From Parablautia sp. Marseille-Q6255 (GTDB lineage Bacteria; Bacillota; Clostridia; Lachnospirales; Lachnospiraceae): DNA of 64,000 bases. Made by a program: the position numbers and the translations under genes. The notes beneath the pieces are model-generated. The model made no database searches. It was not told where the DNA came from and saw only the letters and a program-made list of their open reading frames with translations. Every line of letters starts with the position of its first letter. The first letter of the stretch is position 1. Location: the NCBI RefSeq assembly GCF_951230155.1, contig NZ_CATNVD010000010.1, positions 62,001-126,000 of the forward strand, in the 5' to 3' direction. Below are positions 36,222 through 46,961 of the stretch, in pieces.

Positions 36222-37304
36222 TCATACTCGTGCTGCGATCAGATCTCCCATCTGTACTGTACCGACTCTTGTACAGCCTTCCGACATAATATCTCCGGTG
36301 CGGTAGCCTTCTTTTAATACCTGTCTGACCGCCGCCTCTATCGCATTGGCAGCTTCATCAAGGTCAAGTGAATACCGAAGCATCATCGCAGCAGAGAGAA
36401 TCGTGGCGATCGGGTTCGCAATACCCTTTTCTGCGATATCCGGCGCAGAACCGTGACTTGGCTCATACAGACCGAACTTTGTCTCATTAAGAGACGCTGA
36501 GGATAACATCCCTATCGACCCCGTGACCATGCTCGCCTCATCCGAGAGAATATCTCCAAACATATTCTCCGTCAGGATCACATCGAACTGCGCCGGGTCA
36601 CGCACGAGCTGCATCGCACAGTTGTCTACCAGCATATGAGAAAGCTCCACATCAGGATAATCCTTTGCTACCTCCTCGACCACTGCTCTCCACAGCCTCG
36701 AAGAATCGAGCACATTCGCCTTATCAACGCTGCACACCTTACCGCGGCGCTTCCTTGCGATCTCAAAGCCCTTCACCGCAATCCTGCGGATCTCCTCCTC
36801 ATTATATACAAGCGTATCGACCGCTTTTCGGATACCGTTTTCTATTGATGTCTCGCGCGCCCCGAAATACAGTCCTCCTGTCAGTTCCCGCATGATCATC
36901 ATGTCGAAGCCTTCTCCGATGATCTCGTCGCGCAGCGGGCATGCAGCCTTCAGCTCCTCATACAGATACGCCGGGCGAAGATTCGCAAAAAGATTCAGCG
37001 CCTTTCGTATTTTCAGAAGCCCCGCCTCGGGACGAAGCTGCGGCTCCAGCTTATACCACGAAGAAGTGTTCGCATCTCCTCCGATCGAACCCATCAGGAC
37101 CGCCTCAGATGCTTTCGCCTGCGCGATCGTCTCATCGGTAAGCGGCACGCCGTTTACATCAATCGACGCTCCTCCCATCAAAAGCTTCGTATATTCCAGC
37201 TCAAACCCGAATTTTGCAGCAGCCGCGTCCAAAACCTTGCACGCCTCCGCCACGATCTCCGGTCCGATCCCGTCTCCCGGGATGACTGCTATTTTATGTG
37301 CCAT
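36222..37304 (-). CDS. leuB: 3-isopropylmalate dehydrogenase
   Basis: LeuB oxidatively decarboxylates isopropylmalate in leucine synthesis. The 360-residue protein has [54 protein letters not shown] and [20 protein letters not shown], all diagnostic. It is first in the operon. leuA and leuCD are not in the window, so the leucine pathway is split across the genome. Confidence 0.95.
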   Translation of the reverse strand: MAHKIAVIPGDGIGPEIVAEACKVLDAAAAKFGFELEYTKLLMGGASIDVNGVPLTDETIAQAKASEAVLMGSIGGDANTSSWYKLEPQLRPEAGLLKIRKALNLFANLRPAYLYEELKAACPLRDEIIGEGFDMMIMRELTGGLYFGARETSIENGIRKAVDTLVYNEEEIRRIAVKGFEIARKRRGKVCSVDKANVLDSSRLWRAVVEEVAKDYPDVELSHMLVDNCAMQLVRDPAQFDVILTENMFGDILSDEASMVTGSIGMLSSASLNETKFGLYEPSHGSAPDIAEKGIANPIATILSAAMMLRYSLDLDEAANAIEAAVRQVLKEGYRTGDIMSEGCTRVGTVQMGDLIAARV

Positions 37305-37440
37305 ATATGTATCATCCTTTCTCTTCCTGCCCGCTTTTCATACGGCAGAACCCTTCTCAAATATATCTGCCCTGCCACTCAGACGGTGCTGTACACTTTT
37401 TCAGAAATTAACACTTTACCGTAGCAGAGCCTTTCAACAT

Positions 37441-37469
37441 ATAATAAAGGATTTCCTGCGATATTTCAA
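37441..37469 (-). promoter_or_regulatory. Sigma-A promoter of the leuB-ilvD-ilvB-serC-serA-DUF1015 operon
   Basis: Minus strand: TTGAAA (37464-37469), 17-base spacer, TATTAT (37441-37446). The 130-base leader up to the leuB ATG at 37304 shows no T-box signature or terminator. Together with the yajC terminator this accounts for the 318-base gap between leuB and yajC. Confidence 0.7.
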
Positions 37470-37550
37470 CTGTTTAATTGCGTGAAACGAAAAATTTACG
37501 AATTTTGTCCTCTGCACACTCCGTCTCTTTGATAAGGCTCTCATCGAACG

Positions 37551-37602
37551 CAAAAAAACCACCTGATCAGCCGTGCTTTCCACTCGACAAATCAGATGGT
37601 TT
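37551..37602 (-). terminator. Terminator after yajC
   Basis: Minus strand arms AACCATCTGAT (37591-37601) and ATCAGGTGGTT (37557-37567), one wobble pair, followed by TTTTTTTG. Confidence 0.8.
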
Positions 37603-37622
37603 CATTTTCATTTTTCTAAGGA

Positions 37623-37934
37623 TTATTCCTGTCCCGGCTTCTCTACTTCTGCAATCGCAGCTTTTCTCATCGGGATTCTGCAGTTTTTGTTGCTTCCGAA
37701 CTCCACGATGCAGTCCTCGTCTGTGATGTCGATCACTACGCCGTAAAATCCGCTCGTCGTCACGACTGTGTCTCCCACTTCCATTGATGCAAGCAGCGCT
37801 GCCATTCTCTTCTGCTCTTTCTTCTGCGGACGGATCGCGAAAAAGTACATCGCTGCACCAATGATGACAATGTACACGATCATAAGCATCATTCCGCCGC
37901 CTGCTCCTGCAGCCTCTGAGAGTAAATTCAACAT
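37623..37934 (-). CDS. yajC: Preprotein translocase subunit YajC
   Basis: YajC associates with SecDF and the Sec translocon. The 103-residue protein has one N-terminal helix (GGMMLMIVYIVIIGAAMYFF), the family motif IRPQKKEQKRMAALLASMEV, GDTVVTTSGFYGVVIDI and a short C-terminal strand region. It is downstream of tgt, the usual order. Confidence 0.94.
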   Translation of the reverse strand: MLNLLSEAAGAGGGMMLMIVYIVIIGAAMYFFAIRPQKKEQKRMAALLASMEVGDTVVTTSGFYGVVIDITDEDCIVEFGSNKNCRIPMRKAAIAEVEKPGQE

Positions 37935-38060
37935 CTATCGTTCCTCCTTTTCTGATGTTCAGTTATCCTTATCTCCGGCCTGTGTGCTCTTTCATAAATA
38001 TGAAATCACCTTTCCGAAAGATAGCCGCTCTTACCATAATACCTTATTCCGCAGGTTGAA

Positions 38061-39203
38061 TCAAGCCTTTTTTTCCTGATTTTGTGTATAACGGTCAATT
38101 TTTTCCTTTTTGAACTGTTTATACCGCCCCTGCTCGATCGCCTCTCTGATCTCCTCCATCAGATGATTGTAAAAATAGAGATTGTGAAGCACACAAAGAC
38201 GCATGCCGAGCATCTCTTTTGCCTTCAAAAGATGGCGGATATAGGCGCGGCTGTAATGGCGGCATGCCGGACAGCCGCAGCCCTCCTCGATCGGGCGCTC
38301 ATCCAGCTCATATTTCGCATTAAACAGGTTGAGCTTGCCGTCATTGGTATAGACATGTCCGTGACGTCCGTTCCGACTCGGATATACACAGTCAAAGAAA
38401 TCCACACCGCGGTCCACGCCTTCCAGGATATTGATCGGAGTCCCGACCCCCATCAGGTATGTCGGCTTATCGGACGGCAGATAGGGAACGACTGCATCAA
38501 GGATGCGATACATCTCTTCATGTGTCTCACCGACCGCCAGACCGCCTACTGCGTAGCCGTCAAGCTCCATCTCGGAAATACGCTTCGCATGCTCGATACG
38601 GATATCCTCATAGATGGCTCCCTGGTTGATACCGAACAGCATCTGGTGCGGATTGATCGTATCCTCCAGACTGTTCAGCCTTGCCATCTCCGCCTTGCAG
38701 CGCGCAAGCCAGCGCGTCGTACGCTCGACAGAATTCTGCACATAATCGCGGTCTGCCACACTCGATGGGCACTCATCAAATGCCATTGCGATCGTAGAGG
38801 CCAGATTGGACTGGATCTGCATACTCTGCTCCGGCCCCATAAAGATTCTGTGCCCGTCAATGTGCGACTGAAAATACACACCCTCTTCTTTGATCTTTCG
38901 CAGCTTTGCAAGAGAAAACACCTGAAATCCGCCGGAGTCAGTCAGGATCGGACGATCCCAGTTCATGAATTTGTGCAGACCGCCCAGCTTCTTTACCGTC
39001 TCATCTCCCGGCCGTACGTGCAGATGGTACGTGTTGGAAAGTTCCACCTGCGTCCCGATCTCCTTTAAATCTGTCGTTGCCACTGCTCCTTTGATCGCGG
39101 CGATCGTACCGACATTCATAAACAGCGGTGTCTGGACCGTACCATGTACGGTTGTAAGCTCGGCACGTTTTGCCATGCCATCGCGTTTCAAAATTTTATA
39201 CAT
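38061..39203 (-). CDS. tgt: tRNA-guanine transglycosylase
   Basis: Tgt inserts preQ1 at position 34 of GU(N) tRNAs on the way to queuosine. The 380-residue protein has the catalytic Asp in ILTDSGGFQVFSL, the nucleophile segment GVDRGVDFFDCVYPSRNGRH, and the zinc ligands CGCPAC. ATG 39203 has AAGGAG 8 bases upstream; twelve extra codons upstream are unlikely to be used. I could not place its promoter. Confidence 0.95.
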   Translation of the reverse strand: MYKILKRDGMAKRAELTTVHGTVQTPLFMNVGTIAAIKGAVATTDLKEIGTQVELSNTYHLHVRPGDETVKKLGGLHKFMNWDRPILTDSGGFQVFSLAKLRKIKEEGVYFQSHIDGHRIFMGPEQSMQIQSNLASTIAMAFDECPSSVADRDYVQNSVERTTRWLARCKAEMARLNSLEDTINPHQMLFGINQGAIYEDIRIEHAKRISEMELDGYAVGGLAVGETHEEMYRILDAVVPYLPSDKPTYLMGVGTPINILEGVDRGVDFFDCVYPSRNGRHGHVYTNDGKLNLFNAKYELDERPIEEGCGCPACRHYSRAYIRHLLKAKEMLGMRLCVLHNLYFYNHLMEEIREAIEQGRYKQFKKEKIDRYTQNQEKKA

Positions 39204-39599
39204 GCTCTTCTCCTTCTCTGCTCTTTGCATTTTTGCCAAATTTTTTACCTGTTTTTTAGAAATATTTTACTTTCAGAATAATAACTATTTTTTCATCTTT
39301 GTCCTGACTTTTCACTGTATTTTCCCGGCTTATCCCGCAATATTGTCAGTCTTTTTTGTGTGATATTCTCTATACACTTTACGTTTCTGCTTCTAAACTG
39401 CTCAGAGATACAGTATATATGGAAATATTTAATATTGCAAGCAGTTTGAAATTTTAAAAATTATGTCGTATAATATGAGCTGCTGTAGAATCAGCCAGAA
39501 AATCATTTTTTATCAACGAAAGACTTCCTATTTAAAGTCTGAGTTCAGTTTTCATTGTCTTAAAATGAAGGAGGCGCAGGAAAAGCCTGCGGATATCGA
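39204..39599. other. Intergenic region between tgt and the CoA-dehydratase activase gene
   Basis: This 396-base AT-rich gap separates two genes transcribed away from each other. It holds a good plus-strand promoter at 39446-39474 and a leader with a small hairpin (AGACTT/AAGTCT) and the structured ribosome site. Short reading frames here have no ribosome sites or recognisable content. No convincing tgt promoter was found. Confidence 0.6.
39446..39474 (+). promoter_or_regulatory. Sigma-A promoter of the activase fusion gene
   Basis: TTGAAA (39446-39451), 17-base spacer, TATAAT (39469-39474). The leader would be about 120 bases. Confidence 0.75.
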
Positions 39600-39602
39600 A
39601 TG
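39570..39602 (+). promoter_or_regulatory. Ribosome binding site bridged by a hairpin
   Basis: GGAGG at 39570-39574 is 25 bases from the ATG at 39600, too far for normal use. Between them CGCAGG (39575-39580) and CCTGCG (39586-39591) form a perfect 6-bp stem with loop AAAAG. Folding removes 17 bases and leaves an 8-base effective spacing. Confidence 0.6.
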
Positions 39603-42600
39603 GATAAATCTTTACATACACTTGGAATCGATATTGGTTCCACTACCGTGAAAGTTGCAGTTCTTGATCCAGATCAGGAACTCTTATTTTCTGACTACAA
39701 ACGTCATTACGCAAATATACAGGAAACGCTGGCAGAGCTGATCACAGAAGCAGCCAACCAGCTTGGAGATCTGGAGATCTCCCCTGTCATCACCGGTTCA
39801 GGAGGGCTGACGCTTGCGAATCACCTCGAAATACCGTTCGTACAGGAGGTCATTGCTGTAGCCTCATCACTGGAGCACTTTGTTCCCCAGACAGACGTAG
39901 CGATCGAGCTGGGCGGTGAGGATGCAAAGATCATTTATTTTGAGAACGGCAATGTGGAGCAGCGCATGAACGGGATCTGTGCAGGCGGGACCGGCTCTTT
40001 TATCGACCAGATGGCCTCTCTGCTCCAGACGGATGCCACCGGCTTAAATGAGTACGCCAGAAATTATTCCTCCCTGTATTCTATTGCTGCACGCTGCGGC
40101 GTGTTTGCCAAGTCGGATATCCAGCCTCTCATCAATGAGGGCGCTACAAAGGAGGATCTGTCTGCCTCCATTTTTCAGGCAGTCGTCAACCAGACGATCA
40201 GCGGTCTGGCCTGCGGCAAACCGATCCGAGGCCATGTGGCTTTTCTGGGAGGCCCGCTCCACTTCCTGTCGGAACTGCGTGCAGCCTTCATCCGCACGCT
40301 GAAGCTGGATGATACGCATGCGATCATCCCGGAAAATTCCCACCTCTTCGCAGCGATTGGCTCCGCGCTCAATGCAAAAGAGACCTGTCAGACAACGCTT
40401 GGCGCGCTTGGGAAGAAGCTTTCCGGCAATATTAAAATGGAATTTGAGGTAGAACGTATGGAGCCGCTGTTTGCCTCAGAGGAGGACTATCACGATTTTA
40501 TCGCACGCCAGAGCTGCAACCGCGTCTCAACCGCGCCGCTTGCCACATACAGCGGCAATTGCTTCCTTGGTATTGACGCCGGCTCCACGACCACAAAGGC
40601 GGCGCTTGTATCGCAGGACGGCACACTGCTCTATTCCTTTTACAGCAATAACAACGGAAGCCCGCTGCGCACGACCATCACAGCAATACAGGACATTTAC
40701 CGTCAGCTCCCGCCTGACGCCCATATCGCCTACTCCTGTTCGACCGGATACGGCGAGGCGCTTATTAAGGCAGCGCTGATGCTCGATGAAGGAGAGGTCG
40801 AGACAGTCTCTCACTACTACGCAGCTTCCTTCTTTGATCCGGAAGTAGACTGTATCCTGGACATCGGCGGCCAGGATATGAAGTGCATCAAGATCAAAAA
40901 CCATACGGTCGACAGCGTACAGCTCAATGAGGCCTGCTCCTCCGGGTGCGGTTCTTTCATTGAGACCTTTGCAAAGTCTCTGAATTATTCCGTGCAGGAT
41001 TTTGCGAAAGCAGCACTTTTTGCCAAGCATCCGATCGATCTGGGCACACGGTGTACCGTATTTATGAATTCCAAAGTAAAGCAGGCGCAAAAAGAGGGCG
41101 CTGAGGTTTCTGATATCTCAGCAGGACTTGCATACTCTGTTATCAAAAATGCCCTCTACAAGGTTATTAAGGTCTCTGACGCATCAGAGCTTGGAAGACA
41201 TATCGTCGTCCAGGGCGGTACCTTCTACAATGACGGCGTTTTGCGAAGCTTCGAAAAGATTGCCGGCTGCGAGGCGATCCGTCCGGATATTGCCGGTATT
41301 ATGGGTGCCTTTGGCGCCGCACTCATCGCAAGGGAACGCTATCAGGAAGGCGTGCAGACAACGATGCTCTCCATTGACCGCATCAATGCACTTCAGTACA
41401 CGACCTCTATGGCAAAGTGCAAGGGCTGTACCAACCAGTGCCGTCTGACGATCAATCGCTTCTCCGGCGGCCGTCAGTTCGTCAGCGGCAACCGCTGTGA
41501 GCGCGGTATCGGAAAGGAACGCAATAAGGATCACGTTCCAAACCTGTTTGAGTTTAAAAATAAGCTGCTCTTTTCTTATGAGCCGCTTCCTGAGGATGAG
41601 GCGGATCGGGGTATTGTCGGTATCCCGCGTGTCCTGAATATGTACGAGAACTACCCGTTCTGGTTCCGCTTTTTCACAACGCTCAGATACCGGGTGATCC
41701 TCTCCCCGCCGAGCACACGCAAGATCTACGAGCTTGGCATTGAATCCATTCCGAGCGAGTCTGAGTGTTATCCGGCAAAGCTTGCGCACGGACACGTCGA
41801 ATGGCTGATCCGAAAGGGCATTACATACATCTTTTATCCGTGCATCCCGTACGAGCGCACAGAGTTTAAGGATGCGCCAAACCACTACAATTGTCCGATC
41901 GTCACCTCATACGCGGAAAATATCAAAAACAACGTCGAGGGGCTGCGCACCGGCAATATCCGCTTCGAGAATCCGTTTATTGCATTTACGAATCTTGAGA
42001 CGGTGACCAGGCGGCTGCAGGAAGCGTTCCCGGATATTCCGGCCACAGAGGTAGCAGAAGCAGCAAAAGCCGGATGGGAAGAGCTGTCGCACACCCGGGA
42101 GGCCATGTATAAAAAAGGGGAGGAGACGCTGAAATATCTGGAGGAAACAGGCCGCCATGGTATCGTGCTGGCCGGCAGACCGTATCACATTGATTCTGAG
42201 ATCAACCACGGGATTCCCGAGCTGATTAATTCCTTCGGTATGGCAGTACTGACAGAGGATTCGATCTCCCATCTCAATCCGGTCGAACGGCCGCTGATGG
42301 TGCTCGACCAGTGGATGTACCACAGCCGTCTCTATGCCGCGGCAAATTATGTCAAAACACGCGAGGATCTTGACCTGATCCAGCTCAATTCCTTTGGCTG
42401 CGGCCTTGACGCAGTAACGACGGATGAAGTAAATGATATTCTCTCACACTCAGGCAAGATCTATACCTGCCTGAAGATCGATGAGGTAAACAACCTGGGA
42501 GCGGCAAAGATCCGTATCCGTTCGCTGATCTCTGCGATCCGCGTGCGAAAGCAGAATAATGAGAAGCCGCGTCAGATCGTTCCGGCAAGCATTAACCGCG

Positions 42601-43829
42601 CTGTGTTCACAAAAGAAATGCGCAGGGATTACACCATCCTCTGTCCTCAGATGTCCCCGATCCATTTCGGGATGCTCGAGGCCGCATTAAACGCTTCCGG
42701 CTACCACATCGAGCTGCTCCGCAACGATAACCGAAAAGCAGTTGACGTCGGACTGAAATACGTAAACAATGACGCCTGCTATCCGTCCCTGATGGTCGTT
42801 GGGCAGATCATGGACGCGCTGCTCTCCGGTAAGTATGATCTGAGCCGCACTGCTGTCATCATGACACAGACCGGCGGCGGATGCCGTGCTTCCAACTACG
42901 TTGGCTTTATCCGCCGCGCTCTGCAAAAGGCCGGCATCCCGGATATCCCTGTTATCTCCCTGAACCTGAGCAGCCTGGAGAGCAACCCGGGATTTTCGAT
43001 CAGCTATCAGATGGTAAAACGCGCGATGTTCGCTCTCGTATTCGGCGATATTTTCATGCGCTGTCTTTACCGGATGCGTCCATACGAGCAAACACCGGGA
43101 TCAGCCAATGAGCTGTTTCACAAATGGGAGAAGCGCTGCTGTGATTTTGTCTCCGGCAAGCCCTCCTACAATCAGTTCCGAAAAATGTGCCGTGAGATCA
43201 TTCAGGAGTTTGATCATCTCCCGATCACCGATCAGCAAAAGCCAAAGGTCGGCATTGTCGGAGAGATCCTGGTAAAATTCATGCCGGCAGCAAACAACCA
43301 TCTTGTCGAGCTTCTGGAAGCAGAGGGCGCGCAGGCGGTTGTCCCGGATCTGATGGATTTCCTGCTCTACTGCTTCTACAATCAGAATTTCAAAAGCCAG
43401 TATCTGGGCACAAAGAAGAAATCTGCAATGATCGCAAACTTTGGCATCTATGTACTGGAAAAGCTGCGCTCGGCGGCTGCTGACGAGCTGAACAAAAGCG
43501 TACACTTTGACGCCCCGCCAAATATCGAGCATCTAAGCGAAATGGCGCAGGATATCGTCTCACTTGGCAATCAGACCGGAGAAGGCTGGTTCCTGACCGG
43601 AGAGATGCTTGAGCTCATCCATTCCGGCGTCAATAACATTGTCTGCACACAGCCATTCGCCTGCCTGCCAAATCACGTAGTCGGCAAGGGCGTGATCAAG
43701 GAGCTGCGCAGACAGTATCCGCTCTCCAACATCGTAGCGATCGACTATGACCCCGGTGCGAGCGAGGTCAACCAGCTTAACCGTATCAAGCTGATGCTTT
43801 CTACCGCACAGAAAAATCTGAAGAAATGA
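39600..43829 (+). CDS. Fused 2-hydroxyacyl-CoA dehydratase activase/dehydratase-like protein
   Basis: This 1409-residue protein combines two BcrAD/BadFG-type ATPase domains with a DUF2229 region and a C-terminal part like the 2-hydroxyglutaryl-CoA dehydratase D subunit. Domain 1 (about 1-280) has [15 protein letters not shown] and [13 protein letters not shown]; domain 2 (about 315-590) has [15 protein letters not shown] and [12 protein letters not shown]; a Cys pair follows (CKGCTNQC) and later conserved PSES.CYPAK and GGGCRASNY. Activases of this type use ATP to drive an electron from an Fe-S cluster into a radical dehydratase. Such giant fusions are widespread in Clostridia but their substrate is not known. 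Confidence 0.88.
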   Translation: MDKSLHTLGIDIGSTTVKVAVLDPDQELLFSDYKRHYANIQETLAELITEAANQLGDLEISPVITGSGGLTLANHLEIPFVQEVIAVASSLEHFVPQTDVAIELGGEDAKIIYFENGNVEQRMNGICAGGTGSFIDQMASLLQTDATGLNEYARNYSSLYSIAARCGVFAKSDIQPLINEGATKEDLSASIFQAVVNQTISGLACGKPIRGHVAFLGGPLHFLSELRAAFIRTLKLDDTHAIIPENSHLFAAIGSALNAKETCQTTLGALGKKLSGNIKMEFEVERMEPLFASEEDYHDFIARQSCNRVSTAPLATYSGNCFLGIDAGSTTTKAALVSQDGTLLYSFYSNNNGSPLRTTITAIQDIYRQLPPDAHIAYSCSTGYGEALIKAALMLDEGEVETVSHYYAASFFDPEVDCILDIGGQDMKCIKIKNHTVDSVQLNEACSSGCGSFIETFAKSLNYSVQDFAKAALFAKHPIDLGTRCTVFMNSKVKQAQKEGAEVSDISAGLAYSVIKNALYKVIKVSDASELGRHIVVQGGTFYNDGVLRSFEKIAGCEAIRPDIAGIMGAFGAALIARERYQEGVQTTMLSIDRINALQYTTSMAKCKGCTNQCRLTINRFSGGRQFVSGNRCERGIGKERNKDHVPNLFEFKNKLLFSYEPLPEDEADRGIVGIPRVLNMYENYPFWFRFFTTLRYRVILSPPSTRKIYELGIESIPSESECYPAKLAHGHVEWLIRKGITYIFYPCIPYERTEFKDAPNHYNCPIVTSYAENIKNNVEGLRTGNIRFENPFIAFTNLETVTRRLQEAFPDIPATEVAEAAKAGWEELSHTREAMYKKGEETLKYLEETGRHGIVLAGRPYHIDSEINHGIPELINSFGMAVLTEDSISHLNPVERPLMVLDQWMYHSRLYAAANYVKTREDLDLIQLNSFGCGLDAVTTDEVNDILSHSGKIYTCLKIDEVNNLGAAKIRIRSLISAIRVRKQNNEKPRQIVPASINRAVFTKEMRRDYTILCPQMSPIHFGMLEAALNASGYHIELLRNDNRKAVDVGLKYVNNDACYPSLMVVGQIMDALLSGKYDLSRTAVIMTQTGGGCRASNYVGFIRRALQKAGIPDIPVISLNLSSLESNPGFSISYQMVKRAMFALVFGDIFMRCLYRMRPYEQTPGSANELFHKWEKRCCDFVSGKPSYNQFRKMCREIIQEFDHLPITDQQKPKVGIVGEILVKFMPAANNHLVELLEAEGAQAVVPDLMDFLLYCFYNQNFKSQYLGTKKKSAMIANFGIYVLEKLRSAAADELNKSVHFDAPPNIEHLSEMAQDIVSLGNQTGEGWFLTGEMLELIHSGVNNIVCTQPFACLPNHVVGKGVIKELRRQYPLSNIVAIDYDPGASEVNQLNRIKLMLSTAQKNLKK

Positions 43830-43835
43830 TGATAA

Positions 43836-43890
43836 GCAAAGCGCTGCAAAACCGTCTCTGAGGCCGGTGACTTGCAGCGCTTCGTTTTGC
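43836..43890 (+). terminator. Terminator after the activase fusion gene
   Basis: Perfect 11-bp arms AAGCGCTGCAA (43839-43849) and TTGCAGCGCTT (43872-43882), followed by CGTTTTGC. Confidence 0.75.
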
Positions 43891-44002
43891 ACTGTTCCAC
43901 CCCCTCTGCCCATAGCCGGAGTCTCCAATCCCATAGAGATGTTCTTCCCATCTGTCGCCTAATATTTTCTGCGTGGAATTAACAAAGTGCAGTGATAAAA
44001 TA

Positions 44003-44031
44003 TCGACAACACTTCTCTCGTGTGATACAAT
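44003..44031 (+). promoter_or_regulatory. Sigma-A promoter of hisHF
   Basis: TCGACA (44003-44008), 17-base spacer, TACAAT (44026-44031), about 40 bases before the hisH start. Confidence 0.6.
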
Positions 44032-44071
44032 CACTGGTATATATATGCATTTTAGGCGGAGGGATGGACGT

Positions 44072-44677
44072 ATGATAGCGATTATTGATTATGACGCCGG
44101 CAATCTGAAGAGCGTGGAAAAAGCGCTTGTATCACTTGGCGAGGTACCGGTGATCACACGGGAGAAGGATGCGATACTCAGTGCAGACAAGGTGATCCTG
44201 CCAGGTGTCGGTGCTTTCGGTGATGCGATGGAGAAGCTGCAACAATATGGGCTGACTGACGTGATACGACAGGTGGCAAAAAATGACACGCCTCTGCTTG
44301 GTATCTGCCTGGGCCTGCAGCTTCTCTTTGAATCAAGCGAGGAATCGCCAGGGGTTGAAGGGCTTGGCATTTGCAAGGGAAAAATCCTTCGGATTCCGTC
44401 AACAGACGGGCTGAAGATTCCGCACATGGGGTGGAATTCGCTGCATTACGATCATTCAGGCAGGCTGTTTGCAGGTATTGAAGAGGATTCCTATGTCTAT
44501 TTTGTCCATTCATACTATCTGGAAGCAGAGGATGAAGAGATTGTAACGGCATCGACGGAGTATGCGGTGCATATTCATGCGTCCATTGAACAGGGAAATG
44601 TGTTCGCCTGCCAGTTCCATCCGGAAAAGAGCAGTGATACAGGTCTGGCCATTCTGAAAAACTTTATCAAACTGTAG
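44072..44677 (+). CDS. hisH: Imidazole glycerol phosphate synthase, glutaminase subunit
   Basis: HisH releases ammonia from glutamine for HisF. The 201-residue class I amidotransferase has the nucleophile Cys in [16 protein letters not shown] and the His-Glu pair in [13 protein letters not shown]. The start at 44072 has GGAGGG 9 bases upstream and matches the usual [11 protein letters not shown]. It is followed by hisF after 14 bases; other his genes are absent. Confidence 0.95.
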   Translation: MIAIIDYDAGNLKSVEKALVSLGEVPVITREKDAILSADKVILPGVGAFGDAMEKLQQYGLTDVIRQVAKNDTPLLGICLGLQLLFESSEESPGVEGLGICKGKILRIPSTDGLKIPHMGWNSLHYDHSGRLFAGIEEDSYVYFVHSYYLEAEDEEIVTASTEYAVHIHASIEQGNVFACQFHPEKSSDTGLAILKNFIKL

Positions 44678-44691
44678 GAGGGACGAAGGAT

Positions 44692-45453
44692 ATGTTTACA
44701 AAGCGGATTATTCCATGCCTTGACGTACATAACGGGCGCGTTGTAAAGGGTGTTAATTTTGTCAATTTAAAAGATGCCGGAGATCCCGTTGAAATTGCGG
44801 CTGCTTACGATAAGGCAGGTGCCGATGAACTCGTTTTTCTTGATATTACGGCTTCTTCCGATGCACGCAGTACGGTAGTCGATATGGTCCGGGAGGTCGC
44901 AAAGAAAGTGTTTATTCCGTTTACGGTAGGCGGCGGTATCCGTACAGTGGATGACTTCCGGCTTTTGCTTCGAGAAGGGGCGGATAAGATTTCTGTCAAT
45001 TCGGCTGCGATCATGAATCCGCAGCTCATCCGTGATGCCGCGGAGAAGTTTGGCAGTCAGTGTGTTGTCGTAGCGATCGACGCGAGAAAACGCGAGGACG
45101 GAAGCGGTTGGAATATCTATAAAAATGGCGGACGAGTCGATATGGGGATCGATGCAGTAGAATGGGCGATGCAGTGCGACCGGCTCGGCGCGGGAGAGAT
45201 CCTGCTCACAAGCATGGACTGCGATGGGACAAAAGCCGGATATGATATAGAGCTTACGAGAACAATCGCGCAGAATGTTTCAATCCCGGTCATTGCTTCC
45301 GGCGGTGCAGGAACAAAGGCACACTTTTATGATGCACTGACAGAAGGAAATGCAGATGCGGCGCTTGCAGCATCCCTCTTCCATTATAAAGAGCTGGAGA
45401 TACGTGAGGTGAAGCAGTATCTGAGGGAGCGCGGCGTATCGGTGCGGTTGTAG
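44692..45453 (+). CDS. hisF: Imidazole glycerol phosphate synthase, cyclase subunit
   Basis: HisF closes the imidazole ring and yields AICAR. The 253-residue TIM barrel has the first catalytic Asp in [15 protein letters not shown], the second in [11 protein letters not shown], and phosphate loops [11 protein letters not shown] and [11 protein letters not shown]. Ribosome site GGAGGG lies 9 bases upstream. Confidence 0.95.
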   Translation: MFTKRIIPCLDVHNGRVVKGVNFVNLKDAGDPVEIAAAYDKAGADELVFLDITASSDARSTVVDMVREVAKKVFIPFTVGGGIRTVDDFRLLLREGADKISVNSAAIMNPQLIRDAAEKFGSQCVVVAIDARKREDGSGWNIYKNGGRVDMGIDAVEWAMQCDRLGAGEILLTSMDCDGTKAGYDIELTRTIAQNVSIPVIASGGAGTKAHFYDALTEGNADAALAASLFHYKELEIREVKQYLRERGVSVRL

Positions 45454-45533
45454 ATGCGTTTTATTTGGCGATGTGCAGTATACTTTGCATATCTGTACCG
45501 GATTGATAAAGACAGAAAATGGAGGAGCACACC

Positions 45534-46034
45534 ATGAATATAACGATCGAAAAGGCATCTCCGGCCAACGCGGCGGCGCTGCTTGAATATTTAAAGACAG
45601 TCGGAGCACAGACGGAAAACCTGACCTTTGGGGCAGAAGGATTGCCGGTCTCCGAAGCAGATGAGGCCGCCTTTATTGCCGGGATGGCAGAATCCGCAGA
45701 TTCCATTATGCTCCTTGCAAAAGCGGACGGGAAGATCATAGGGGACGCCAGCGTAAGCCGCCTGCCGCGGCGTATGAACCATCGCGGTGAGTTTTGTATT
45801 GCTGTAGCTAAGGAGTACTGGAACAGAGGGATCGGCAGCAGGCTTTTAGAGGAGATCCTTGCATTTGCAAGGAAGAATTCTTTTGAAGTGCTCGATCTTC
45901 AGGTACGCAGTGACAATAAGCCGGCAATCTGCCTTTATGAGAAGTTTGGCTTTCAAAAGACAGGTACGCACCCGGCATTTTTTAAGATAGATGGACAGTA
46001 CATCGCTTTTGATTACATGTCTTTGAAACTGTAA
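45534..46034 (+). CDS. GNAT family N-acetyltransferase
   Basis: A 166-residue acetyltransferase of the RimI/MarR-resistance-like type. The acetyl-CoA segment is EYWNRGIGSRLLEEILAFAR, followed by LDLQVRSDNKPAICLYEKFG, the usual final strands. ATG 45534 has GGAGGA upstream, 7 bases away. The acceptor substrate cannot be told. A -10-like TATACT occurs about 55 bases upstream without a good -35. Confidence 0.88.
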   Translation: MNITIEKASPANAAALLEYLKTVGAQTENLTFGAEGLPVSEADEAAFIAGMAESADSIMLLAKADGKIIGDASVSRLPRRMNHRGEFCIAVAKEYWNRGIGSRLLEEILAFARKNSFEVLDLQVRSDNKPAICLYEKFGFQKTGTHPAFFKIDGQYIAFDYMSLKL

Positions 46035-46089
46035 ATCAGAAAATGAAAAGAGAAATACAACAGAAAAAACAGATAAGGAGGACGGACAT

Positions 46090-46770
46090 ATGCCGCCAAT
46101 TTCAAATGACTGGCTTATTCCGCTAAAACCGGAGTTTGCCAAACCATACTATGCAAAGCTGTATCAGAAGGTAAATGAAGAATACCGCACACGGGTGATC
46201 TATCCGCCGGCGGATGACATTTTCAACGCATTTGCATATACTCCGCTTGAGAAGGTGAAGGTCGTGATCCTGGGGCAGGATCCGTATCATGGCGACGGGC
46301 AGGCGCATGGGCTATGTTTTTCCGTTAAGCCAGATGTAGAAATACCTCCGTCACTTGTAAATATTTATAAAGAACTGCATGAGGACTGCGGCTGCTATAT
46401 TCCAAATAATGGATATCTGACAAAGTGGGCACAGCAGGGAGTATTTCTTCTGAACACAGTGCTGACAGTGCGTGCACATCAGGCGAATTCCCATCGTGGC
46501 ATCGGCTGGGAGGAGTTTACGGATGCTGCGATCCGCATATTAAACGAACAGGATCGTCCGATCGTATTCATCCTGTGGGGACGTCCGGCACAGATGAAAA
46601 AAGCGATGCTGAACAATCCGAAGCATCTGATCCTTGAAGCGCCGCATCCCAGCCCGCTCTCCGCCTATCGTGGATTCTTCGGAAGCAGACCATTTTCACG
46701 GGCAAATAAGTTCTTAGAGCAAAACGGAGTGGCTCCGATCGACTGGCAGATAGAGAATATAGAAAAATAA
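46090..46770 (+). CDS. ung: Uracil-DNA glycosylase (family 1)
   Basis: Ung removes uracil from DNA. The 226-residue protein has the catalytic GQDPYHGDGQAHGLCFSV and the C-terminal loop HPSPLSAYRGFFGSRPFSRA, with INLLNTVLTVR replaced by FLLNTVLTVRAHQANSH. Length is typical. AAGGAGG lies 10 bases before the ATG. Confidence 0.95.
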   Translation: MPPISNDWLIPLKPEFAKPYYAKLYQKVNEEYRTRVIYPPADDIFNAFAYTPLEKVKVVILGQDPYHGDGQAHGLCFSVKPDVEIPPSLVNIYKELHEDCGCYIPNNGYLTKWAQQGVFLLNTVLTVRAHQANSHRGIGWEEFTDAAIRILNEQDRPIVFILWGRPAQMKKAMLNNPKHLILEAPHPSPLSAYRGFFGSRPFSRANKFLEQNGVAPIDWQIENIEK

Positions 46771-46817
46771 TAAAAATGCCCACAAATCTATGGCAATAAC
46801 CTTCCGCATTGTTTCTA

Positions 46818-46846
46818 TTGACTTTTCTGCTTTTTCTCAATATAAT
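46818..46846 (+). promoter_or_regulatory. Sigma-A promoter of the ThrE pair
   Basis: TTGACT (46818-46823), 17-base spacer, TATAAT (46841-46846). The leader is about 110 bases. Confidence 0.75.
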
Positions 46847-46961
46847 CATTTCAGAAACTCGTGTAACTATAGGGGATACAACGAATAAACCGACACTGAA
46901 AAAGCCGATTCTGCTATATTGGCGCAGAACAAATGTTTCATTTACAGGCGGAGGAAGGAAC

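Noticed and set aside
37305-37434. T-box or leader-peptide attenuator before leuB
   Set aside because: The leader is about 130 bases, has no T-box sequence, no run of Leu codons and no terminator hairpin.
39463-39651. 62-codon frame upstream of the activase fusion
   Set aside because: It begins inside the -10 region, lacks a ribosome site and overlaps the start of the large gene out of frame.
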